Shown: positions 1 to 9,149 of the stretch, piece by piece
Numbering within the stretch: position 1 is the stretch's first letter
Layout of the letters: each line of letters opens with the position of its first letter
From: Muribaculum sp. An289
GTDB lineage: Bacteria; Bacteroidota; Bacteroidia; Bacteroidales; UBA932
Reading direction: 5' to 3'
Length of the DNA stretch: 64,000 nucleotides
NCBI RefSeq assembly: GCF_002159555.1
Contig: NZ_NFIV01000003.1
Location: forward strand, 124,001 to 188,000
Made by a program: the position numbers and the translations under genes
Notes under the pieces: generated by a model
What the model was told of the DNA's origin: nothing
What the model saw: the letters and a program-made list of their open reading frames with translations, nothing else
The model's database searches: none

Positions 1-1
1 T

Positions 2-706
2 ATCGAAGCTGGACAGGCTTCCGATTTCAATGATTTCATGGCCAACCTGCTTGCATTAAGGGGAAACGATGCATATGAATACAATACGCTTGAGAGTGAT
101 ACGGAGTACGTGCTATACTCTTTCGGTATAACGGAAGACGGCGATTATGCTACCGATATCATGTTCGGGGATACTTTCACCACTTTAGAGGAAAAATTGT
201 CCGATGCTGCAATAGAGGTCACTTTCGACAAGTATTTCGATTCCCAGGAAGTGAATGCCCAGTATCCTTCGATCCCGGGTGTTCCGGGAATGGCTTTGGT
301 ACCGAGCATAATCACGGTAAATGAATCTGCGGAAGGTTATTATTATCTGGCTTCCCACGGCGATATAACCGACATCCAGACTTATCCGGACGATATCATT
401 TTGGGCGAACTGTTGGAGATGGGTGAGTCCCAGCCTTCGCCTTATTGGTTAAGCTACGGAGAGTTCACATATCTTGGAGTCGCTTATGACAAGGAAGGGA
501 ATTTTGGTCCGATATTCAGGGCCAAGCATACCATTACCGAAGACGGGGTTTCTCCTGTCAGTGATTTCGATCCGGGCATAATGTCGGCCGGTGCATCGGT
601 AAAGCCTTATTCGGCAGATTTGGAGAATGAGGCTGTCACTGTAACAATAAACAGAAAGATAGAGAAAACGGACATTGGACAGGCAAGTAAAGGTACAAGC
701 ATATGA
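2..706 (+). CDS. Secreted beta-sandwich repeat protein, 5' end missing
   Basis: The reading frame is open from the first bases of the window, so the start codon, any signal peptide and any lipobox lie upstream. About 234 residues are visible. The N-terminal part ends a repeat of the kind seen in the next gene (leucine-rich helical stretch, then a T-x-Y-x-x-Y-x-x-G strand signature). It is followed by a C-terminal domain beginning at a VTFDKYFD-like stretch that resembles the last 125 residues of the next gene (VTVLYDKYWN). The stop overlaps the next start as ATGA at 703-706, so the two are translationally coupled. Export is inferred from the neighbours. No catalytic motif is seen, and the function is unknown beyond probable surface-protein status. 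Confidence 0.8.
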   Translation: MEAGQASDFNDFMANLLALRGNDAYEYNTLESDTEYVLYSFGITEDGDYATDIMFGDTFTTLEEKLSDAAIEVTFDKYFDSQEVNAQYPSIPGVPGMALVPSIITVNESAEGYYYLASHGDITDIQTYPDDIILGELLEMGESQPSPYWLSYGEFTYLGVAYDKEGNFGPIFRAKHTITEDGVSPVSDFDPGIMSAGASVKPYSADLENEAVTVTINRKIEKTDIGQASKGTSI

Positions 707-2865
707 GAAAATTATTGCATTCATTTCAGTTTTTGACCGTCGTATCGCTTTTATCCGTTCTTATACCATCGTGTACGGATGAACCGGCGGCGAATGAAAT
801 TTTTCGTATAGAAGACGGGTCTGATATCATAGCCGATTATGCGGGCGGTGAATATACGATATCTTATACAATAGAGAATTTTGCTTCACGCGGTTCCGTC
901 TATGCGGAATGCGGTGCGGATTGGATAAAAGGTCTGTATTGCGGCGAGTATGGAAAGGTGAGTTTCATCGTGGAGGAAAATGACAGCGGAAGCCAAAGGG
1001 AAACCTCGATAACCGTCGGTTATTCGGTGACCGGAGATAAGGATTCCGTAAAAGTCATCCAGACGGCGGAGACTGGAGGGACAGGAAAAGAGCCCATTTT
1101 GACACTTATCTCACCTGACACTCTTTCCGTTCCTGTCCTTGGCGGCGATTATGATTTGCAGTATGCGGTTTTCAATGCTTCCGATGAAAGCGGCATGGTG
1201 TCTGTCATCCCTTCGGAAGAATGGCTGAGTGTGTCGGAGGTTTCGGAAAATACGGTATCAATAGTTGCCGAACCCAACATTTCGGATGTTCCGCGTTCTG
1301 CAACCCTTAGATTCGAATACGGGACGGCCGAGCCCGTATCGGTTTCGGTAGACCAGGCAAGCCTGACTTCGGAAAGACTTGAAATTACCGTGGACAGCAC
1401 AGGTGTACGCGGCGCAAAGGTTTCCGTAGCACCTACGGACCCGATTTATATGACGTATGTGGTTTTCGTGAATTTGAAAGAGTACATAGACGCCCTCGGA
1501 AGCGATTATGATATTTTCATGTCCGATCTTGCACTTATTCAGCAATATGCTTTAAGTTACGATCTGACCATAACGGAAGCGATGTGGATTTTCCTCAAGC
1601 AAGGCAACAAGTCCCTTGTGTTTGAAGACCTTGCTCCTGATACCGAATACTATTGTTATGGATACGGAGTTACGGACAGTCTGGATTATCTTACCGTTGT
1701 ATGCAAGGAATATTTCGAGACAAACGCAATCAACCGTGTTGACTGCACATTCTCGTTGTCGGCAGAGGCGACACACAATTCCGCTGTAGTGACAGTAGTG
1801 CCTTCGGACAACGACGTTCCATATATATGCGGTCTGATTGATCCCGATGTCTTCACATTGCTTTACGGAGCATTTTCCAACGAAAGCATGCAGGGCCTGC
1901 TGACTTCCATAATCGACGGATTGGCGGAAAATGGCGTTTCGATTCAAGATTATATCGAAGGTTACGCTTATACGGGGAGTCAGGAAATTTCTTTCGATGA
2001 CCTTGAGCCGGAAACTTCCCAGATGGCATACTGCGTGGGACTCGACATGAACGGCGAGATGGTAACTGATGCATACAATCTCATATTCGAAACGTCCGAA
2101 GATCCTACGGTCCCTCCGATGACTTTCATATTTGAAGCGAAGGAAATAGAAGCCCGTTCCATAACGGCTTCCGTTACCCCTTCCGACAATGAAATTCCGT
2201 ATTGTTGGGATCTGGTGGACGCTTCCTTGGAAGAAGATGACATTAAGGCCGCAATACAGCAAGAGGCGGATCTGTATATTTCCCTCGGGGCAGTAGGCAC
2301 TCTTGCAGAGTATGTAGAGGTTTATCTGGCCGTGAATGGTTACAGGGAAAAGACTTTCGGAAATCTTGTACCGGCGACGGCATATAAGTTATATGCTATT
2401 CAGCTTAATTCTTCCGGCGAATATTCGCGTCCGATGGTATTCTCACGGATTTATACTACCGCCGATGCCGTCACAAGCGATTGTTCCGTAACCGTATTGT
2501 ATGACAAGTATTGGAACGGTGCCGATTTGGCAGAGTTGTACCCTGATGATTTCGGAGGATATGAGGCCTATGCGGTTCTTCCGGTTGCCGTGTCCACCGA
2601 AGGTGATGTGGCATCATTCGGATATGCCTTGCTGGCAGCAGAGTGGGCCGATCCTTCGCTATACAGTGATGACGATGTGATAGAGTATCTTAACAGGCAC
2701 GGATTCTCATCTCCGACACATTATTTCTTTGTTACATGGGATTATGAATTCGCTATCGTTTCCGTAGCCGTAGACAGCGAGGGCAATTATGGCCGTGTAA
2801 TCAGGAAGACTGAAATTCTCCGTAGGGAAGGGGCGGCGGATCCTTCCGAATTCGAATTTTTATAA
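703..2865 (+). CDS. Multidomain lipoprotein with BACON-like and repeated beta-sandwich domains
   Basis: 720 residues. The N-terminus is a lipoprotein signal peptide with lipobox IPSC, Cys at about residue 24. Residues about 30-130 and 135-225 look like two BACON/Ig-like domains (short beta strands, a W-[IL] motif near the middle of each, ending VKVIQTAE and VSVDQA). Then come three copies of a module of about 120 residues (about 225-345, 348-470, 475-595). Each has VTPSD or VAPTD early, a helical insertion, and a closing L-x-P-x-T-x-Y-x-x-Y-x-x-G strand. The last 125 residues match the C-terminal domain of the preceding gene. It overlaps that gene by 4 bases and is probably co-transcribed with the next two lipoprotein genes. 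An exposed carbohydrate- or protein-binding role is inferred for BACON-type proteins; no enzyme motif is seen. Confidence 0.85.
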   Translation: MRKLLHSFQFLTVVSLLSVLIPSCTDEPAANEIFRIEDGSDIIADYAGGEYTISYTIENFASRGSVYAECGADWIKGLYCGEYGKVSFIVEENDSGSQRETSITVGYSVTGDKDSVKVIQTAETGGTGKEPILTLISPDTLSVPVLGGDYDLQYAVFNASDESGMVSVIPSEEWLSVSEVSENTVSIVAEPNISDVPRSATLRFEYGTAEPVSVSVDQASLTSERLEITVDSTGVRGAKVSVAPTDPIYMTYVVFVNLKEYIDALGSDYDIFMSDLALIQQYALSYDLTITEAMWIFLKQGNKSLVFEDLAPDTEYYCYGYGVTDSLDYLTVVCKEYFETNAINRVDCTFSLSAEATHNSAVVTVVPSDNDVPYICGLIDPDVFTLLYGAFSNESMQGLLTSIIDGLAENGVSIQDYIEGYAYTGSQEISFDDLEPETSQMAYCVGLDMNGEMVTDAYNLIFETSEDPTVPPMTFIFEAKEIEARSITASVTPSDNEIPYCWDLVDASLEEDDIKAAIQQEADLYISLGAVGTLAEYVEVYLAVNGYREKTFGNLVPATAYKLYAIQLNSSGEYSRPMVFSRIYTTADAVTSDCSVTVLYDKYWNGADLAELYPDDFGGYEAYAVLPVAVSTEGDVASFGYALLAAEWADPSLYSDDDVIEYLNRHGFSSPTHYFFVTWDYEFAIVSVAVDSEGNYGRVIRKTEILRREGAADPSEFEFL

Positions 2866-2881
2866 AATACGACATTAAGAA

Positions 2882-4375
2882 ATGAATAAGAAGATATTGT
2901 ATTTAATGTTTTTATTGTCCGGACTTATTTTCCAATCTTGCGAAAGGGAAGAGGCCGCGGTTCCGTATATAACGGATGATACGGTTTATTTTACTGCGGA
3001 TGCCGGTTCAAAGTCTCTTACGGTTTTCAATGCGGGTGACAATGTCCTTTCGGTTTCCCCTGTATCGGAAGACTGGTGCAAGGCATCTGTCGATGGCGAT
3101 GTTGTCGTTATAGAAGTATTCGCAAATACGGACGAAAACCAGAGAAACGTTTCATTGGAGATTGTTTGCGGCAATGAATCCTTGACTGTGGAGGTTGTCC
3201 AGTTCGCTGCCGGTGACACGCCGGACGACGCTTTGCCTAAGGAGATACCAGTCGATTGCGGTATTTCAAGAATCGCCATAGGCTATGTGGAATCACTGTC
3301 GGGACTGTCAGTGGATAGCGATGTGGACTGGATAGACCCGTTCGTAGAGAAAGGGACGGTCATTATGGCCGATATTGCGGCGAATACGGAAAACAATTCG
3401 CGCGCAGGTGCAATCACGGTGTATGACGGTGAGGATTTCTATGCTGTCGTGCATATAATACAGGAAAAATATTCTGATCCGAAAGTTTCATATACATACG
3501 AATGTTATCCCCAGGGGTTGGAATATCTTCTGGCGGTAGATGTTGAATACCTTAGCAATGCTACTGATTACAGGATGCTGATAATCAATCCTTCAGGTTT
3601 CAACCGCCCTGACAGTGAGATATATGAGAGACTTACAACGGGCACGACCGCGGACTATGTGTTTTCGCGGGACGATGAAGATTCCGAAGGAAAGATAGTG
3701 TTCGGCGGTTTCGAGCTCGGTCAGGAATTCCAGGTGTGCATAGTCGCGGAAAGTTCTCTTGGAACATTCGGCGCAATGACGAGGGAGACTCATGTTATAG
3801 AGGATTCCGTTTCAGGAGAAGGTTCACAGGAATACAATTCATGGATTGGCGAATGGTCAATCACGGGCTCCAATGCGGGTGCCAAATGGAATATTTCGAT
3901 AAGTGCGGCTGTCGTAGACGAGATTTTTTATATGCAGGGATGGGATGGAATCTGGGGCAATTTTAAAGTTCCGGTATATTTCGACAGTGAAACTGGCGCC
4001 CTTTCGTTCAGGAGCACGTATGTTTCCAATGCGACCACCGGCACAGGACGTCCGTGTGATTTGTATTTTTTCGCAATGTATGACATGACCCCTGCTGCCG
4101 ATACGAAGATAGCCGCGCAGACCGGCGATGAGATTGCACGTGCGGAATACGGTGAAAACGGTTCTACCGTAATAACTGCGGTTCCATTCATGTTCGAAGG
4201 TTCTTCGGTCACTCCGGACGGTATGGGATATGTCGGCCAGTACTCTACGGGATATGAGATTGTTTCCGATATTGTACTTATTCCGAGGTTCCCTATGTCG
4301 ATGGTGCGCACAGGCGGAGCTGCTTTGGCGCCGGCCGGGACGGACCGAGGAGATGATTTTGTAAGTTTAAAATAG
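2882..4375 (+). CDS. BACON-domain lipoprotein
   Basis: 497 residues. Signal peptide with lipobox IFQSC, Cys at about residue 20. Residues about 30-115 form a typical BACON domain (a VSEDWCKASVDGD-like core and a VEVVQFA-like end strand), and residues about 120-195 are a second, shorter one (VDWIDPF, then VVHIIQE). A middle region (about 200-310) resembles the Fn3-like module of the neighbouring genes, with G-x-E-L-G-Q-x-F in place of the usual turn. The C-terminal 180 residues start with an SWIGEWSITG-like strand and are rich in aromatic beta strands, perhaps a lipocalin-like or binding domain. It starts 16 bases after the previous gene on the same strand. Function unknown; a surface-anchored binding protein is the best guess. 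Confidence 0.85.
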   Translation: MNKKILYLMFLLSGLIFQSCEREEAAVPYITDDTVYFTADAGSKSLTVFNAGDNVLSVSPVSEDWCKASVDGDVVVIEVFANTDENQRNVSLEIVCGNESLTVEVVQFAAGDTPDDALPKEIPVDCGISRIAIGYVESLSGLSVDSDVDWIDPFVEKGTVIMADIAANTENNSRAGAITVYDGEDFYAVVHIIQEKYSDPKVSYTYECYPQGLEYLLAVDVEYLSNATDYRMLIINPSGFNRPDSEIYERLTTGTTADYVFSRDDEDSEGKIVFGGFELGQEFQVCIVAESSLGTFGAMTRETHVIEDSVSGEGSQEYNSWIGEWSITGSNAGAKWNISISAAVVDEIFYMQGWDGIWGNFKVPVYFDSETGALSFRSTYVSNATTGTGRPCDLYFFAMYDMTPAADTKIAAQTGDEIARAEYGENGSTVITAVPFMFEGSSVTPDGMGYVGQYSTGYEIVSDIVLIPRFPMSMVRTGGAALAPAGTDRGDDFVSLK

Positions 4376-4399
4376 TAATAAGAAGAAGATAAATCCGAT

Positions 4400-5845
4400 A
4401 TGAAAACTGTAAGAACGTTTCTTTTTGTTGCCTTCGCAGCCTGCCTGGCAATAGCAGGCTGTGAAAAAAACGTGTCCGTTCAAGTGGATAGTGTCGTGGT
4501 CGAACCGGAAAGCCTTTCTCTCGCAATAGGTGAAGAGCGCGTACTTTCTGTTTCTGTCTTACCGGAAAATGCCGAAGGTACCGTCGTTTGGTCAAGCAGC
4601 AATCCCGAAACGGCCGATGTCACCCAGGATGGGACAGTTACGGCAAAAGCCGTCGGTGAAACGGAGATAACTGCCGCCATCGGCGGAAAATCGGCTGTAT
4701 GTATCGTTACCGTATCTGAAAACGGGCAGGGCGGAGATGAACTTGATATTGCATTGGAAGTACTTGGGTCCGGTCTGTACGATGTCGATTACAGGATAAC
4801 TGCCGATCCGGAAAATGCCACTTATTTGACGGGGGCTGTCACGAAAGAAAGATTTTCGGCTTTCGCTTCAGAATCCGAGTTTGTCAATGACGAAATTGAG
4901 AATATCCGTTCTTCCGCTGCCGATATGGGAGTCGACTCTTCCGAATATCTTTCCGGCATGCTGAAATCCGGTTCTTCGGAATATACCCTGACGGGACTTT
5001 CGGCAGGGACTGGATACGTGCTGTATGCCGTAGGAATGGATGCTGATTTTACCGTGACCTCCGGAATAGTCACCGAGGAATTCAAAACACAGGAACCTCA
5101 GGCCGATGCATTGTTCCTTTACGAGCCGGAATTTACGGATTCGCTCGGAGTCAACGTGACGGTAACCCCAGGTGAAGATATGGGAATGTATTATTTCATC
5201 ATATTGGATGAATCTGTCGTCAATTGGCGATACGGTGGTGCCGATGAAATGGTCAACGGAACGTTATATGAAGATTTCAGAGCGACTGTCAATGAACTTG
5301 TAGTATATATGGAGATGAGTGTGGCGGAGGCACTCAACACGCTATGCTGGAAAGAAAAGCAGATTTTCCCATATACGAGGATGATACCGGATTCCGATTA
5401 TTATATGATAGGTGTGGGTGTAGATCCTGATACGGGTGAATTTGTGACGGATGTTTATTATGAAACCGTCCACAGTCCAGAAAGCGGGGATCTTTCGGAA
5501 TTCTCGGTAGAGTTCCGGCTCGGCGGCATAGTTCTGAATCAGATAAAGGTAGTAACTGTCCCATCGGACAAAATGGTCAGGTATTATTTCAGCAAGACTT
5601 CAGCAGATGCGACGGAAGAGGAAATAATAGCCGGAATCGAAGCCTTGATAGAGGGATATATTTCGGACGGACTGATAGCGGATGCCAACGGGTTCTATTC
5701 AAGCTGGTGTTCTTGCGGTTCTGACGAATTTACCTTTACGAATTTGGCGAAAGGTGAGACTTTTGTCATCTATGCCTATGGCATCGACAATGAAGGCGGG
5801 ATAGGGACGGAGCTCATGTTCAGCGAAGAATTCACCAACGAATAA
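4400..5845 (+). CDS. Lipoprotein with Big_2 (Ig-like) domain and three Fn3-like modules
   Basis: 481 residues. Signal peptide with lipobox AIAGC, Cys at about residue 21. Residues about 30-108 are a clear bacterial Ig-like domain 2 (V-x-P-x-S-L-S-L-x-x-G near the start, V-x-W-S-S-S-N in the middle, G-x-A-x-V in the last half). After a short linker come three repeats of about 120 residues that match the modules of the 703-2865 protein, each ending with a G-x-x-Y-V-x-Y-A-x-G or equivalent strand. It is the last gene of the lipoprotein run, 24 bases after its neighbour, and is followed by a hairpin terminator. The shared modules across these neighbours suggest duplication within the locus. No catalytic motif is visible. 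Confidence 0.85.
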   Translation: MKTVRTFLFVAFAACLAIAGCEKNVSVQVDSVVVEPESLSLAIGEERVLSVSVLPENAEGTVVWSSSNPETADVTQDGTVTAKAVGETEITAAIGGKSAVCIVTVSENGQGGDELDIALEVLGSGLYDVDYRITADPENATYLTGAVTKERFSAFASESEFVNDEIENIRSSAADMGVDSSEYLSGMLKSGSSEYTLTGLSAGTGYVLYAVGMDADFTVTSGIVTEEFKTQEPQADALFLYEPEFTDSLGVNVTVTPGEDMGMYYFIILDESVVNWRYGGADEMVNGTLYEDFRATVNELVVYMEMSVAEALNTLCWKEKQIFPYTRMIPDSDYYMIGVGVDPDTGEFVTDVYYETVHSPESGDLSEFSVEFRLGGIVLNQIKVVTVPSDKMVRYYFSKTSADATEEEIIAGIEALIEGYISDGLIADANGFYSSWCSCGSDEFTFTNLAKGETFVIYAYGIDNEGGIGTELMFSEEFTNE

Positions 5846-5908
5846 GATATTTGGCTGTAGTCTTCAAACCGACAGACTGTCAGGTTTGAACCGAAAGATT
5901 ATCAATGA

Positions 5909-5959
5909 CAAAAGCACACGCCAGGGTTTTGCGTTTGAAAGCCGGTACGTGTGCTTTTG
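5909..5959. terminator. Bidirectional hairpin terminator between convergent genes
   Basis: The arms CAAAAGCACACG (5909-5920) and CGTGTGCTTTTG (5948-5959) are perfectly complementary, with A-rich and T-rich outer ends on both strands. It lies between the convergent lipoprotein operon and the deoxyhypusine-synthase-like gene. A smaller hairpin, CAAACC...GGTTTG, lies just upstream at about 5866-5889. Confidence 0.75.
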
Positions 5960-6018
5960 TTTATGTATTTCCCGCATAGCGGAAATGTTCCGCGGCAGTA
6001 TTTCCGCATGCGTGGCTT

Positions 6019-7005
6019 TTACCAGCCAAGGATGTATGCGAACATCAGCGGAGCCACGATTGTGGCATCGGACTCTACGATGAAACGCGGAGTGTCCACA
6101 TCGAGTTTGCCCCATGTGATTTTCTCATTGGGAACAGCCCCTGAATAAGAACCATACGAGGTGGTGCTGTCGGAAATCTGGCAGAAATATTTCCACAGAG
6201 GTGTGCCGGTCCATCCCAAATCCTGTTCCATCATAGGTACGACACAGATTGGGAAGTCTCCCGCCGTACCTCCGCCGATTTGGTAGAATCCGACTCCTTC
6301 TCCGCCTGAATTCTTCTTATACCAGTCGGTAAGGAACATCATGGTTTCGATTCCGTTCTTGATGATATGCGGATCGAGTTCGCCTTTGATGCAGTGTGCC
6401 GCAAAGATGTTTCCCGTCGTGCTGTCTTCCCAGGCAGGAACGACTATCGGAATGTTCTTTTCGCAGGCGGCAAGCACCCAGCTGTCCTTAGGGTCGATTT
6501 CATAATACTGTTCAAGGACACCGCTGCGGAGCAACCTGTACATGACTTCGTAAGGAAGCAGCCTTTCCCCCTTTGCCTGCATGTCTTTCCATACATCGAG
6601 CAGATGGTGTTCCAGGCGGCGGAACGCTTCTTCTTCAGGAATGCAGGTATCGGTTACACGGTTCATGTGGTTGTCGAGAAGCTCTTTCTCCTGTGCGGGA
6701 GTAAGGTCTCTGTAACCCGGAACCCTGTAATAATGAGAATGGGCGACAAGGTTCATGATGTCTTCCTCAAGGTTGTTGGCCGAGCAGGAGACTATCTGGA
6801 ACTTGTCCTGGCGTATCATCTCGGCAAGCGAGAGTCCGAGCTCCGCCGTACTCATGGCTCCGGCCATCGCAAGCATCATTTTCCCGCCTTTGTTCATGTG
6901 CTCGTCGAAGGCTTTGGCCGCATCCACCAATGCCGCCGAATTGAAGTGGCGGTAATGGTGGAGTATGAATTGTGAAATAGGGCCTTTATCCATAATGTCA
7001 ATCAT
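6019..7005 (-). CDS. Deoxyhypusine synthase family protein
   Basis: 328 residues, the usual length for the family. The whole chain reads as a deoxyhypusine synthase (DHS) homologue: an N-terminal M-L-A-M-A-G-A-M-S-T segment, a middle with VVPAWEDST-like and GGGTAGDFP motifs (NAD-binding half), and a C-terminal ITWGKL motif whose Lys300 aligns with the lysine that forms the covalent imine intermediate in eukaryotic DHS. Bacteria lack eIF5A, so the substrate is not obvious. Bacterial relatives include homospermidine-synthase-like enzymes that move the aminobutyl group of spermidine to another amine. The start at 7005 is 3 bases after the mutB stop; an in-frame ATG at 6993 is an alternative. The spacing makes it the third gene of the mutA-mutB unit. 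Substrate unknown. Confidence 0.9.
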   Translation of the reverse strand: MIDIMDKGPISQFILHHYRHFNSAALVDAAKAFDEHMNKGGKMMLAMAGAMSTAELGLSLAEMIRQDKFQIVSCSANNLEEDIMNLVAHSHYYRVPGYRDLTPAQEKELLDNHMNRVTDTCIPEEEAFRRLEHHLLDVWKDMQAKGERLLPYEVMYRLLRSGVLEQYYEIDPKDSWVLAACEKNIPIVVPAWEDSTTGNIFAAHCIKGELDPHIIKNGIETMMFLTDWYKKNSGGEGVGFYQIGGGTAGDFPICVVPMMEQDLGWTGTPLWKYFCQISDSTTSYGSYSGAVPNEKITWGKLDVDTPRFIVESDATIVAPLMFAYILGW

Positions 7006-7008
7006 TTA

Positions 7009-9132
7009 TTATCTGTTGAGAAGTTCCATCATCTTGATTACAGCATAGCTGATAGGGGTTCCAGGGCCGAAGATTGCCGCTGCTCCCGCTTTGTAGAGGG
7101 CATCGTAATCCTGAGGAGGAATGACACCTCCGACAACGACTATGATATCTTCACGTCCGAGTTTCTTGAGCTCATCGATAATCTGAGGAACGAGTGTAAG
7201 GTGGCCGGCGGCGAGTGAAGATACGCCCACTACGTGTACATCATTCTCTACAGCCTGTTTTGCAGCTTCTTCCGGAGTTTGGAACAGAGGTCCCATATCC
7301 ACATCGAAACCGCAGTCCGCATAACCTGTCGCAACGACTTTGGCTCCGCGGTCGTGGCCGTCCTGTCCGAGTTTCGCAATCATTATACGAGGCTGGCGGC
7401 CTTCTTTCTTCGCAAATTCGGCAACCATTGCCTTTGCCTTCTCGAATTCGCTGTCGTTATGTACTTCTGATGAATAAACGCCTGTGTTCATACGGATGGT
7501 TGCTTTGTAACGTCCTACTACTTTTTCGCATGCATCGGAGATTTCGCCGAGGCTCGCCCTTACCTTGGCAGCTTCCACTGCAAGTTCGAGGAGGTTGCCT
7601 TCGCCGGTCTCCACGCATTTTGTAATGGCATCGAGGGCTTTCTGTACAGCGTCATTGTTACGTTTTGCACGAAGCTCCTTGAGTCTCTTGATCTGGCTTT
7701 CGCGGACAGCCGTGTTGTCAATGGTAAGCACTTCGATAGGGTCTTCATGGTCGAGACGGTATTTGTTGATGCCTACGATAGTGTCCTGGCCGGAGTCGAT
7801 TCTTGCCTGTTTGCGTGCCGCTGCCTCTTCGATACGGAGTTTAGGAATACCTGTTTCGATAGCCTTTGCCATACCGCCGAGTTTTTCGACTTCCTGGATG
7901 TGCTCCCAAGCCCTGTGGGCTATGTCATTGGTGAGGGATTCCACATAGTATGAGCCGGCCCATGGGTCGAGGCTGCGGCATACATTGGTTTCCTCCTGGA
8001 TGTATATCTGGGTGTTGCGGGCTATACGTGCGGAGAAGTCTGTAGGAAGAGCTATAGCCTCGTCCAGTGCGTTGGTGTGCAGCGACTGGGTGTGTCCGAG
8101 GGCGGCTCCCATTGCCTCTATGCAGGTACGTGCCACGTTGTTGAACGGATCCTGTTCCGTAAGAGACCATCCCGAAGTCTGGCAGTGCGTACGGAGAGAA
8201 AGCGATTTAGGGTTCTTAGGATTGAACTGTTTCACAATCTTCGCCCAGAGCATGCGGGCTGCACGCATTTTCGCTATTTCCATGAAATGGTTCATTCCGA
8301 TTGCCCAGAAGAACGAAAGCCTCGGGGCGAATGCGTCCACGTCTATGCCTGCCTTGATACCGGTGCGGAGGTATTCGAGACCGTCGGCAAGGGTATATGC
8401 CATTTCGATGTCGCAGGTAGCTCCGGCTTCCTGCATGTGGTAACCGGAAATGGATATCGAGTTGAACTTAGGCATGTATTTGGAGGTATAGGCGAAGATG
8501 TCGCCTATGATTCTCATGGAAAATTCAGGAGGATAAATATAGGTGTTACGTACCATGAATTCCTTGAGGATGTCGTTCTGGATGGTACCTGCCATCTCTT
8601 CGAGTTTCGCTCCCTGCTCGAGTCCCGCCACAATGTAGAATGCCATGATAGGAAGCACGGCGCCGTTCATAGTCATTGAAACGGACATCTTGTTGAGAGG
8701 AATCTGGTCGAAGAGCACTTTCATGTCCTCGACACTGCAAATGCTTACTCCGGCTTTGCCGACATCGCCCACTACCCTCGGGTGGTCCGCATCGTATCCG
8801 CGGTGTGTCGCAAGGTCGAATGCCACCGAAAGTCCTTTCTGGCCGGCGGCAAGGTTCCTGCGGTAGAAGGCATTGGATTCCTCGGCCGTGGAGAATCCCG
8901 CGTACTGGCGGATGGTCCAAGGTTTCTGGACATACATTGTGGAATAAGGTCCGCGGAGGTACGGAGGTATGCCGGCCGCGTAGTTGAGGTGCTCCATGCC
9001 CTCAAGGTCGGCTGCTGTGTAAAGCGGCTTCACTGGGATTTGCTCCGGAGTGTTCCATACGGAAGCCTCGGCCGTATTGGCGTGAGCGCAACTTTTGTTG
9101 CTGAATTCGATATCTTTAAAATTCGGTTTCAT
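7009..9132 (-). CDS. mutB: Methylmalonyl-CoA mutase large (catalytic) subunit
   Basis: 707 residues, normal length. It isomerises succinyl-CoA and (R)-methylmalonyl-CoA using adenosylcobalamin in the cytoplasm, a key step in succinate-to-propionate metabolism. The N-terminal TIM barrel (about residues 50-560) carries conserved stretches such as [18 protein letters not shown] and [11 protein letters not shown]. The C-terminal B12-binding domain has the DGHDRG motif with the cobalt-ligand His593, followed by the GVSSLAAGH and VVVGGVIPP loops. The start follows mutA by 17 bases. The downstream gene begins 3 bases after its stop, so the three are likely one transcript. Confidence 0.97.
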   Translation of the reverse strand: MKPNFKDIEFSNKSCAHANTAEASVWNTPEQIPVKPLYTAADLEGMEHLNYAAGIPPYLRGPYSTMYVQKPWTIRQYAGFSTAEESNAFYRRNLAAGQKGLSVAFDLATHRGYDADHPRVVGDVGKAGVSICSVEDMKVLFDQIPLNKMSVSMTMNGAVLPIMAFYIVAGLEQGAKLEEMAGTIQNDILKEFMVRNTYIYPPEFSMRIIGDIFAYTSKYMPKFNSISISGYHMQEAGATCDIEMAYTLADGLEYLRTGIKAGIDVDAFAPRLSFFWAIGMNHFMEIAKMRAARMLWAKIVKQFNPKNPKSLSLRTHCQTSGWSLTEQDPFNNVARTCIEAMGAALGHTQSLHTNALDEAIALPTDFSARIARNTQIYIQEETNVCRSLDPWAGSYYVESLTNDIAHRAWEHIQEVEKLGGMAKAIETGIPKLRIEEAAARKQARIDSGQDTIVGINKYRLDHEDPIEVLTIDNTAVRESQIKRLKELRAKRNNDAVQKALDAITKCVETGEGNLLELAVEAAKVRASLGEISDACEKVVGRYKATIRMNTGVYSSEVHNDSEFEKAKAMVAEFAKKEGRQPRIMIAKLGQDGHDRGAKVVATGYADCGFDVDMGPLFQTPEEAAKQAVENDVHVVGVSSLAAGHLTLVPQIIDELKKLGREDIIVVVGGVIPPQDYDALYKAGAAAIFGPGTPISYAVIKMMELLNR

Positions 9133-9149
9133 CTCTTTTTCCTTTTAAA

